A stretch of DNA of 5,492 bases from an uncultured Bacillota bacterium (GCA_947088415.1 CAMUGK010000060.1:1-5492), one strand, 5' to 3'; shown: positions 1 to 4,671, numbered from the stretch's first letter. A program made the numbers and translations. The notes: generated by a model not told the origin, from the letters alone.

Positions 1-127
1 AAGTGATGAGAGAATTAAAAGAGAAAGAAAAAAATATATTAATAATTCTTTATTGCTTATGCAAGTAAGAATGATTAACCAAATTTAATTTTGTCCGTCT
101 TTAAGTGAGTAATGAATTTTAAAAATT

Positions 128-523
128 TCAATTTATTTCATGTTGTGTGTTTCTTGAAGATTCTCTTGAAGCAGATATTGTTATTAAAGGTACATTTGCA
201 TTTTTTGATATTACATTTGCCCATTCTTTATCAAAATCCTTAATAATTTGAGGTGAATCTTTTAGTTGCCATTCGTTATAAAAAACACCTACAATTTTAA
301 TAGATTTAGATTTTCCAACAACTGCAACATGATTATATCTACCAGTGCCATTTAATAATAAGTCCCAAGGTTCCCCTTTGTCGTCATGTATATGGCGTTT
401 TATTTCACCTTTCGGATCTACACAATCAGTTCCTAAATCTTCTTTTCCACTAATTAAAATATTTTCAGCAGGAAAATCTAAAATAAGTCCAACGGGAGCC
501 CATGTTGCTAATTGTTCAAACAA
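128..523 (-). CDS. Hypothetical protein, C-terminal part of the same frameshifted gene
   Basis: This 131-codon frame ends at TGA (128-130). The listed start is a TTG at 523 with no convincing Shine-Dalgarno site: the nearest purine stretch, AAAGGTAGG, directly abuts it. The frame is in fact open further upstream to about 601, through residues reading DIDCSLIGRGEYKGRL. It therefore probably has no start of its own and is the downstream part of the gene beginning at 798. I do not recognise the product. Visible features are an aromatic/hydrophobic core (LATWAPVGLILDFPAENI), a polar region with HIHDDKGEPWDLLLNGTG, a beta-like stretch IKIVGVFYNEW, and a Ser/Arg/Asn-rich tail. No membrane segment, signal or catalytic motif is identifiable. 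Codon use is AT-rich, with lower average GC than the adjacent ffh, which fits an accessory gene. If translated alone, it would be a truncated product. Confidence 0.5.
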   Translation of the reverse strand: MFEQLATWAPVGLILDFPAENILISGKEDLGTDCVDPKGEIKRHIHDDKGEPWDLLLNGTGRYNHVAVVGKSKSIKIVGVFYNEWQLKDSPQIIKDFDKEWANVISKNANVPLITISASRESSRNTQHEIN

Positions 524-549
524 CCTACCTTTGTACTCACCTCGTCCAA

Positions 550-798
550 TTAAACTGCAATCAATGTCATTTTTGCAATATCGTGCGGATTTTCCACCAA
601 ATCAAAATCAGGTTCTTTTGAGCCAGAATTATGCTTTATCTCGCGAATCATTTTATAACCTATCCCATGTTTACGATCTAGGGGGTTGCCATTAATAGAT
701 GCTGGTGAGCCCAATTGAATACCATGAACCAAGAAAATAAAACTATTTGGATTATATGTTTTAGGATTCGAATACTTAAAATCAACCCATTTATTCAT
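550..798 (-). CDS. Hypothetical protein, N-terminal part of a frameshifted gene
   Basis: An 82-codon frame opens with ATG at 798, preceded by a good Shine-Dalgarno site GGAGGA (808-813) with a 9-nt spacer, so the start is well supported. I do not recognise the family. The N-terminus is hydrophilic, followed by a short hydrophobic beta-like stretch (FIFLVHGIQLG, residues 20-30) and a charged region. There is no signal peptide or membrane segment. The last residues (about KMTLIAV) look out of frame: the next frame over is open from 601 down to 128 and continues sensibly as KNDIDCSLIGRGEYKGRLF. Adding one A to the A5 run (T5 on the plus strand, 570-574) would join the two into a protein of about 223 residues. 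I read this as the 5' part of one gene that is either mutated or affected by a sequence error. A genuine separate 82-residue protein is less likely. Confidence 0.6.
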   Translation of the reverse strand: MNKWVDFKYSNPKTYNPNSFIFLVHGIQLGSPASINGNPLDRKHGIGYKMIREIKHNSGSKEPDFDLVENPHDIAKMTLIAV

Positions 799-840
799 TT
801 TACAAAATCCTCCATAAAAAGACTTTTTAGTTAGTATATT

Positions 841-866
841 TGGTGCTATTGGCGGGAGTTGAACTC
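841..866 (-). other. tmRNA/tRNA 3'-end-like remnant
   Basis: Read on the minus strand, 866 to 841 contains a T-loop (GTTCAACTCC), then CGCC, and ends in an encoded ACCA. Against the 3' end of E. coli ssrA as I remember it, 21 of 26 bases match, with the T-loop and CCA end identical and the acceptor part (AATAGC instead of AGCTCC) different. No 5' acceptor partner (GCTATTG-like) lies in the preceding 100 bases, the T-stem is poorly paired, and ffh begins to occupy the sequence at 939. An intact tmRNA or tRNA gene is therefore excluded. It may be an attachment-site duplicate or a decayed RNA gene end; chance similarity is possible. Confidence 0.4.
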
Positions 867-888
867 TCCTTGCATTATTTACACAACT

Positions 889-894
889 ATTATA
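889..894 (-). promoter_or_regulatory. Possible -10 box for the frameshifted orphan gene
   Basis: A perfect TATAAT lies on the minus strand about 90 bases upstream of the ATG at 798. No good -35 box sits at 16-18 bases: the hexamer there is GTAAAA or GGTAAA. If used, the transcript would carry the tmRNA-like remnant in its leader. A second weak candidate, TATACT (833-838), lies closer to the gene. The call is weak because AT-rich DNA yields such hexamers often. Confidence 0.25.
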
Positions 895-917
895 AGAAGA
901 AATAAATATGTTTTACC

Positions 918-938
918 TAGTCGTGCAACATTTGGTTG
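918..938. repeat. 21-bp repeat, copy 1, directly after the ffh stop
   Basis: This 21-bp stretch matches 2616-2636 at 18 of 21 positions in the same orientation; all three differences are T here versus C there. The central TGCAACATT is identical. The two arms, AGTCG and TGGTT, can still pair in plus-strand RNA through three G-U wobbles plus A-U and C-G. An outer pair of arms (GTTTTA at 910-915 and TAAAAC at 940-945) encloses the repeat, and the outer right arm runs into the ffh stop codon region. No T-run typical of a strong terminator follows. Confidence 0.55.
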
Positions 939-2261
939 CTAAAACATCCCTTTCAAGCCACGCAAGCCTTTGCCACCTTTGAGTTGTTTCATCATTTCCT
1001 TGCTGTCATAGAACTGCTTGATAAGCATGTTTACTTGCTGAACTGTTGTTCCACTGCCCTTAGCAATGCGTTGACGACGACTTGCCTTGATTATGTCAGG
1101 ATTGCGACGTTCTTCTGGCGTCATTGACTGAATAATCGCTTTATTGATTTCAAGTTGACCTTCATCAATATTGAGATTTTTAATCTTTCCGCCAAGTCCT
1201 GGAATCATACCTAAAATATCTTTTAGTGACCCCATTTTTTTAAGACTTGCAAGTTGAGTTAGATAGTCTTCAAATGTAAAGGAATTTGCTATCATCTTTT
1301 CTTGCATTTTCTTGGCTTCTTCTTCGGTCACTGCTTCTTGTGCCTTTTCAATAAGTGAAAGCACATCGCCCATGCCTAAGATTCTGCCTGCAATGCGGTC
1401 TGGATAGAATGGCTCTAAATCGCCAATCTTTTCGCCAATTCCAGTAAACTTGATAGGTTTGCCAGTGATAGCCTTGATTGAGAGTGCTGCACCACCACGA
1501 GTATCGCCGTCAAGTTTAGTAAGGATTACACCTGTTACATCAAGGTCACGATTGAAACTTTCGGCAACAGTGACAGCATCTTGACCAGTCATACTGTCAA
1601 CAACAAGCAAAATTTCTGTAGGTTTAACTTCTTTCTTGATATTTTTAAGTTCGGTCATAAGCTCTTCATTAATATGAAGTCGTCCGGCTGTATCAATGAT
1701 AACAGTGTCAAAGCCTTGTTTTTTTGCGTGTTCAACCGCTTGCAAAGCAGTTTTAACAGGATTTTGTGTGCCCTTTTCAAAAACTTCGGTGTTTGCTTGT
1801 TTGCCGACAACTTGAAGTTGATTGATTGCTGCAGGTCTATAAATGTCACAAGCAACAAGCAGTGGTTTTTTGCCAGACTTTTTTAAGTGAGCCGCAAGTT
1901 TAGCACACATTGTTGTTTTGCCCGCACCTTGAAGACCACACATCATAATAATTGTTGGTGGAGCTGGCGAAATTTTAAGTTTTTGTTCATTTGATGACAT
2001 AAGTTCGGTCAGTTCATCACGAACAATCTTGATAACCTGTTGTGCAGGAGTTAAACTCTTTAAAACTTCATCGCCAATCGCTTTTTCACTAACTTTTTTT
2101 ACAAAGTCTTTTGCAACCATATAGTTAACATCGGCCTCTAATAGTGCAATTCGAACTTCACGCATTGCGTCCTTAATTTCAAGTTCGGTCAACTTTCCTC
2201 GTTTAGTAAGTTTGGAAAAAATATGATTAAATTTTTCAGATAATGAACTAAATAATGCCAA
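939..2261 (-). CDS. ffh: Signal recognition particle GTPase Ffh (SRP54)
   Basis: Ffh binds 4.5S/6S RNA and signal sequences emerging from the ribosome, then docks with FtsY in a GTP-dependent cycle to deliver nascent membrane and secreted proteins to the translocon. The 440-residue length is typical. The N domain (about 1-95) includes MREVRIALLEADVNY. The G domain has P-loop GLQGAGKT (109-116), YRPAA (141-145), DTAGR (190-194), TKLD (248-251) with GDTRGG following, and DLEPF (281-285). The M domain (about 295-440) begins with GMGDVLSLIE, carries the RNA-binding SRRQRIAKGSG (394-404), and ends in a Gly/Lys/Met-rich tail. The start is TTG, immediately after the ylxM stop. It is supported by GGGAGG (2271-2276) nine bases upstream and by family alignment (MALFSSLSEKF). 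It is co-transcribed with ylxM. Unusually, rpsP does not follow. Identification is secure. Confidence 0.98.
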   Translation of the reverse strand: MALFSSLSEKFNHIFSKLTKRGKLTELEIKDAMREVRIALLEADVNYMVAKDFVKKVSEKAIGDEVLKSLTPAQQVIKIVRDELTELMSSNEQKLKISPAPPTIIMMCGLQGAGKTTMCAKLAAHLKKSGKKPLLVACDIYRPAAINQLQVVGKQANTEVFEKGTQNPVKTALQAVEHAKKQGFDTVIIDTAGRLHINEELMTELKNIKKEVKPTEILLVVDSMTGQDAVTVAESFNRDLDVTGVILTKLDGDTRGGAALSIKAITGKPIKFTGIGEKIGDLEPFYPDRIAGRILGMGDVLSLIEKAQEAVTEEEAKKMQEKMIANSFTFEDYLTQLASLKKMGSLKDILGMIPGLGGKIKNLNIDEGQLEINKAIIQSMTPEERRNPDIIKASRRQRIAKGSGTTVQQVNMLIKQFYDSKEMMKQLKGGKGLRGLKGMF

Positions 2262-2537
2262 CTACCCTTTCCTCCCTTTAAGTTTTTCGATTTCTTCTTC
2301 CATTATATCAACTTTTTTAAGAAATCCCAACCTTTTTTCATATTCTTCAAGTTTTTTGGTCGCTTTTGTAATGGCGTCCTTAACCGCCTGTCTCGAAACC
2401 TTACGATTTTCAGCAATTTCGCTGTTGGTGAGGTTGAACAAAAGATAGTCATTCATAATATCCTGTTGACTTTGACTTAAAAGCGGACTATATAAGTCGA
2501 AAAGTCTGCAAAGCCTAACATTTTCTTCAATCTTCAT
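2262..2537 (-). CDS. ylxM: YlxM family helix-turn-helix protein (UPF0122)
   Basis: This small (91 aa) cytoplasmic protein has a sigma-70 region 4-like helix-turn-helix. In Firmicutes it is nearly always encoded directly upstream of ffh and has been linked to SRP function. The sequence shows an N-terminal helix RLFDLYSPLLSQSQQDIM (11-28), then the HTH LTNSEIAENRKVSRQAVKDAI (about 36-56, recognition helix around SRQAVKDAI), then a charged coiled-coil-like C-terminus (LEEYEKRLGFLKK onwards). The ATG at 2537 has a strong but close Shine-Dalgarno site (AAGGGGAG ending three bases before it). The TAG stop abuts the TTG of ffh with no gap, and the ffh Shine-Dalgarno lies inside the last ylxM codons, which suggests translational coupling. 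A 31-codon upstream frame overlaps its start by ATGA. Family assignment is firm; the molecular role is known only in part. Confidence 0.95.
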   Translation of the reverse strand: MKIEENVRLCRLFDLYSPLLSQSQQDIMNDYLLFNLTNSEIAENRKVSRQAVKDAITKATKKLEEYEKRLGFLKKVDIMEEEIEKLKGRKG

Positions 2538-2629
2538 TTTCTCCCCTTTTGCTTTATCTTGATTCTTTCCAAGGTTGATTGAACGAAATTCATACTTGAA
2601 AATCGCCCTGCAAGATAGCCGTGCAACAT
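2534..2629 (-). CDS. Possible 31-codon leader ORF overlapping ylxM
   Basis: In the leader predicted for ylxM-ffh, an ATG at 2629 opens a 31-codon frame that ends in a TGA overlapping the ylxM ATG (ATGA). The peptide would be basic (MLHGYLAGRFSSMNF at the start, Lys/Arg-rich end). No Shine-Dalgarno site precedes the first ATG, and an internal ATG at 2593 has only a distant AGGG. It could couple translation into ylxM, but an open frame this short arises readily by chance. I recognise no family. Low confidence. Confidence 0.2.
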   Translation of the reverse strand: MLHGYLAGRFSSMNFVQSTLERIKIKQKGRK

Positions 2630-2636
2630 TCGGCTG
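2616..2636. repeat. 21-bp repeat, copy 2, in the ylxM-ffh leader (hairpin)
   Basis: This is the partner of the 918-938 copy. It forms a perfect 5-bp hairpin, AGCCG-TGCAACATT-CGGCT (2617-2635). With the promoter at 2665-2693 it would lie about 25-40 bases into the ylxM-ffh transcript. A second short hairpin, AAGCAA-AA-TTGCTT (2642-2655), precedes it in the RNA, close to the predicted start of transcription. No known riboswitch or protein-binding leader is recognised here. Confidence 0.55.
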
Positions 2637-2664
2637 TCGTCAAGCAAAATTGCTTTACATTCAT

Positions 2665-2693
2665 AATATAACATAACTATTTCCAAATTGCAA
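2665..2693 (-). promoter_or_regulatory. Promoter for ylxM-ffh
   Basis: On the minus strand there is TTGCAA (2688-2693), a 17-bp spacer, then TATATT (2665-2670), a good housekeeping sigma-A type promoter. The expected start is near 2658, giving a leader of about 120 bases with two small hairpins before the ylxM ATG. It stands back to back with the promoter of the 2775 gene; the 33 bp between the two -35 boxes (2694-2726) are A/T-tract rich, like an UP element. Confidence 0.6.
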
Positions 2694-2726
2694 GCATTTT
2701 ACAAAAGTTTTTAAAAAATATTTATG

Positions 2727-2755
2727 TTGGCATTTTCTTTATCTTATGATATACT
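2727..2755 (+). promoter_or_regulatory. Promoter for the 2775-3305 gene
   Basis: TTGGCA (2727-2732), a 17-bp spacer and TATACT (2750-2755) form a near-consensus sigma-A promoter. Transcription should begin near 2762, leaving a leader of only about 13 bases that consists almost entirely of the Shine-Dalgarno site. An overlapping TATGAT (2745-2750) is spaced too closely to this -35 box (12 bp). Confidence 0.6.
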
Positions 2756-2774
2756 TTGACCAAAGGAGAAATAT

Positions 2775-3305
2775 ATGAAAACAATAGAAAAAGAAATTTA
2801 TTGGCATGTTGGTAGTGAAGAACATGAAAATGGCCACATTACATTTGACACAAAAGCTTATGGAAAAGCAATAATAGTTCTGCCAGAAGGATTTGTTGTA
2901 CCAAGCGAATACAAAAATCGATTTGCTAATCGGTTTGACTTTTTGACAGACGAGAAATTAACTGACGAGCAAATTTTATTAAACTATTTAGGAAAAATTT
3001 GGAGCAAAATCATTGAAAAGAATTACTCTGATGATGTAGTTTCACTTATTAACACCATATGGAGAAAAGAAGCACTTGAAAATACTTTAGCTGTATTAAA
3101 TAAAAATGCAAAAAATAAAAATATTGGTACAATTAAAAATTTAACAGTTGAATACTACACTGAAAAAGATCACGAAGAAGAAATTGTAAAAGCAAGTGAT
3201 AAAACATATAAGATGACAAGGAAAATTTTAACAGAATATACATTAGTTGATGAAAATAATAGCCAGCAAAACCCATCAACAAACCCTAACGAAGATGAAC
3301 AATAA
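2775..3305 (+). CDS. Hypothetical protein, 176 aa, acidic C-terminal tail
   Basis: I do not recognise this protein. The start is firm: AAAGGAG (2762-2768) stands six bases before the ATG, and a near-consensus promoter lies just upstream. The N-terminal half (1-75) looks beta/alpha mixed (EIYWHVGSEEHENGHITFD, then KAIIVLPEGFVVPSEY). A probable helical segment follows (about 84-128, from ILLNYLGKIWSKIIEKNY to AVLNKNAKNK). A charged strand region with EYYTEKDHEEEIVK comes next. The tail (about 158-176) is a polar, disordered-looking stretch rich in Asn/Gln/Glu (NNSQQNPSTNPNEDEQ). It has no signal peptide, membrane segment or metal-binding motif and is presumably cytoplasmic. It is a single-gene unit with its own promoter and terminator, divergent from ylxM-ffh and convergent with hemW, so context gives no functional clue. 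Codon use is very AT-rich. It is likely a real gene; its role is unknown. Confidence 0.85.
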   Translation: MKTIEKEIYWHVGSEEHENGHITFDTKAYGKAIIVLPEGFVVPSEYKNRFANRFDFLTDEKLTDEQILLNYLGKIWSKIIEKNYSDDVVSLINTIWRKEALENTLAVLNKNAKNKNIGTIKNLTVEYYTEKDHEEEIVKASDKTYKMTRKILTEYTLVDENNSQQNPSTNPNEDEQ

Positions 3306-3307
3306 AC

Positions 3308-3335
3308 AAAAATCACGGAAATCCCGTGATTTTTT
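3308..3335. terminator. Bidirectional intrinsic terminator between convergent genes
   Basis: A stem of ATCACGG (3312-3318) with CCGTGAT (3324-3330) has a 5-base loop, extended by A-T pairs. It is followed by T6 on the plus strand (3330-3335) and by TTTTTG on the minus strand (complement of 3307-3312). It begins three bases after the TAA of the 2775 gene and touches the TGA of hemW (3335-3337), so it can end both transcripts. Confidence 0.88.
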
Positions 3336-4540
3336 CATGGCAATAATTTGACTATCACGCTGTTGCTGACGCCATAAAAATCAGGATTTAGAGTGACAAG
3401 GTCGCCTTTTATTTTTATTATACCTTGTTCGACAAATTTCGCAAAGTTTGAATTTTGAGTTATATCATAGCCTAAGTCTTTCAATTCTTGGATTGAAACA
3501 CCCTCGCAGGCTCTCAGCCCAAGCATGATTTTCTCTTCAATTTGCTGTTCTTTAGTTATTTTTTCATAACTTGCGATTTTGTCAATGAAATAGTCCTCAA
3601 AATTTCGGCTATTTGCAAATCTTATGCCATCCACATAGGAATGTGCTGACAAGCCGAAGCCGACATAGTCGTCTAAAACCCAATAGCCAAGGTTATGTTG
3701 ACATTCATAGCCTTTTAAAGCAAAGTTTGAAATTTCATAGTGGTTGAATGGTTTCTTCAAGAGATGCTTCAACTTACCACACCCGCTAGATTCTTCGACT
3801 TCGCTCAGAATGACAGCGGGTGACTTTTGCTCAGGATGACAATAAAGTTGAGATTTCTCATGACACAAAAAATCGACGAGTCGGTCATACATATTAACGC
3901 ATTCATCATCATTTGGCACAATGTTTTTATCTTTTTGATAGGCGTTATATAATGGTGTTCCCTCTTCTATTTGAAGCATATAAGCTGACAAGTGTTTAAC
4001 GCCTAAATCAATAAGTTGTTTTGTACTTGCGATTAAATCTTCTTGGCTTTCACTCACCCCTATCATCAAATCAGCTGAAATATTTTGGAAGCCCGCTTTT
4101 TGTGCATCTTTAATTGCGTTGATTGCATCTTGTTTGGTATGTCGTCGATTTAAAAATTTTAGAGTTTTATCATTCAAAGATTGCACGCCAAAAGATATTC
4201 GATTTATACCCAACTCTCTATATTTTTTTAATTTTTCATAGTTTTCACTTGCAGGATTACATTCAATTGTTATTTCGGCGTTTTTATCAACGACAAAAGT
4301 TGTTCTTATTGCGTTCATTATTTTCTCTATATATAAAACATCAACGCTTGACGGTGTCCCGCCACCAATATATACACTTTCTACAAGTCTATCTTTATAT
4401 GGGCAATTCAAAATTTCTTGCTCCAGTTTATTAAAATACTTTTCCTTTAAATCTTCTCCGCAGACAAAGGATGCAAAGTCGCAATACGAGCATTTACTTT
4501 CACAAAACGGCACATGAACATATATTCTTATCTTTTTCAT
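3335..4540 (-). CDS. hemW: HemW, radical SAM heme chaperone (formerly HemN-like)
   Basis: HemW is a radical-SAM family protein that binds heme and passes it to target proteins; it is often misannotated as oxygen-independent coproporphyrinogen III oxidase. The 4Fe-4S motif is C13-x3-C17-x2-C20 followed by DF; the CxF form, lacking the fourth cysteine of true HemN, marks HemW. Other landmarks are GGGTPS (59-64), TIECNP (91-96), RISFGVQS (114-121), HYEISNFA (267-274), HNLGYW (282-287) and GFGLSAHSY (294-302), then the HemN C-terminal domain. I chose ATG 4540 because MKKIRIYVHVPFC matches family N-termini; a GTG at 4606 would add 22 unsupported residues and lies upstream of the likely transcription start. 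No Shine-Dalgarno site is visible before 4540. At 401 residues it is longer than the usual 375-380, because about 30 residues near 229-262 derive from an inserted repeat. It follows lepA in the same direction. Confidence 0.94.
   Translation of the reverse strand: MKKIRIYVHVPFCESKCSYCDFASFVCGEDLKEKYFNKLEQEILNCPYKDRLVESVYIGGGTPSSVDVLYIEKIMNAIRTTFVVDKNAEITIECNPASENYEKLKKYRELGINRISFGVQSLNDKTLKFLNRRHTKQDAINAIKDAQKAGFQNISADLMIGVSESQEDLIASTKQLIDLGVKHLSAYMLQIEEGTPLYNAYQKDKNIVPNDDECVNMYDRLVDFLCHEKSQLYCHPEQKSPAVILSEVEESSGCGKLKHLLKKPFNHYEISNFALKGYECQHNLGYWVLDDYVGFGLSAHSYVDGIRFANSRNFEDYFIDKIASYEKITKEQQIEEKIMLGLRACEGVSIQELKDLGYDITQNSNFAKFVEQGIIKIKGDLVTLNPDFYGVSNSVIVKLLP
3780..3840. repeat. Dispersed palindromic repeat inserted in frame within hemW
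   Basis: The 8-bp inverted arms CACCCGCT (3780-3787) and AGCGGGTG (3815-3822) enclose an element whose minus strand reads GTCATTCTGAGCGAAG, then TCGAAGAATCT. Its first 12 bases recur imperfectly at 3829-3840 (GTCATCCTGAGC, one mismatch to GTCATTCTGAGC). The translation gives CHPEQKSPAVILSEVEESSG. I recognise this as the widespread intergenic repeat that often yields spurious CHPE...LSEVEES peptides in many bacterial genomes. Here it lies inside a conserved gene and keeps the frame open. Confidence 0.85.
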
Positions 4541-4582
4541 AGTTGGTTTGGTTTGCTTTTCTTTAAATAATAAATAAAATTT

Positions 4583-4624
4583 ATTTGCAATGCGAATATA
4601 AGGCACTTATAGAGCATTGCAAAT
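4583..4624. repeat. 42-bp imperfect palindrome upstream of hemW
   Basis: The outer arms ATTTGCAATGC (4583-4593) and GCATTGCAAAT (4614-4624) are perfect over 11 bp. The inner arms TATAAG (4597-4602) and CTTATA (4606-4611) add 6 bp around a GCA loop. Only a small GAA/GA internal loop breaks the stem. No T-run follows on either strand, so it is not a classical terminator. Candidate promoter elements of hemW fall in its arms. Confidence 0.8.
4595..4622 (-). promoter_or_regulatory. Candidate hemW promoter within the palindrome
   Basis: Minus strand TTGCAA (4617-4622), a 16-bp spacer and TATATT (4595-4600) use the same two hexamers as the ylxM-ffh promoter. Transcription would start near 4588, downstream of the GTG at 4606 and upstream of the ATG at 4540, which supports the latter start. 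The hexamers coincide with the palindrome arms, so part of the match may be incidental. Confidence 0.4.
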
Positions 4625-4638
4625 TAAGTTTTCTTTTG

Positions 4639-4665
4639 GTTACTTTTCTTTAAAAGAAAAGTAAC
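4639..4665. repeat. 27-bp near-perfect palindrome after lepA
   Basis: The arms GTTACTTTTCTTT (4639-4651) and AAAGAAAAGTAAC (4653-4665) are perfect over 13 bp around one central base. The palindrome lies 6 bases after the lepA stop. In the lepA mRNA the hairpin is followed by CAAAAGAAAAC, not by U residues, so simple intrinsic termination is not supported. It may stabilise the lepA mRNA 3' end or be a dispersed intergenic repeat; sequences of this kind are familiar from other AT-rich genomes. Confidence 0.75.
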
Positions 4666-4671
4666 ACTAAA

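Noticed and set aside
2..88. Plus-strand frame open to the left edge (ending TAA at 86-88), possible 3' end of a gene
   Set aside because: An overlapping frame (3-68) is equally open, both are lysine/isoleucine rich as expected of AT-rich DNA, and fewer than 30 codons are visible. There is not enough to call a gene.
345..695. Plus-strand 116-codon frame antisense to the orphan gene
   Set aside because: It lies antisense to the minus-strand frames, has no ribosome binding site, and its translation looks like non-coding composition.
841..930. Complete tRNA gene on the minus strand
   Set aside because: Only the T-loop and CCA end fit. No 5' acceptor strand pairs with CAATAGC and the T-stem has mismatches, so no cloverleaf forms.
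910..945. Terminator after ffh
   Set aside because: The arms GTTTTA and TAAAAC could pair, but the loop is long, the stem is AT-only apart from its end, and only a broken T-rich stretch follows. It is too weak to call.
1581..1886. Plus-strand frame inside ffh
   Set aside because: It is a shadow of the strongly conserved ffh coding sequence; the antisense translation resembles no protein. The same applies to the small frames at 936-1127 and 1655-1858.
2616..2655. Riboswitch or T-box in the ylxM leader
   Set aside because: The hairpins are short, there is no conserved riboswitch core, no T-box motif and no terminator alternative in the leader.
4123..4434. Plus-strand 103-codon frame inside hemW
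   Set aside because: It is antisense to conserved HemW motifs, with no ribosome binding site or promoter.
3335..4606. hemW starting at GTG 4606
   Set aside because: It adds 22 residues without family support, has no Shine-Dalgarno site, begins inside the palindrome and lies upstream of the likely transcription start.
4639..4665. Intrinsic terminator for lepA
   Set aside because: The stem is strong, but the bases after it in the lepA transcript are CAAAAGAAAAC, with no U-tract, so only a hairpin/palindrome is called.
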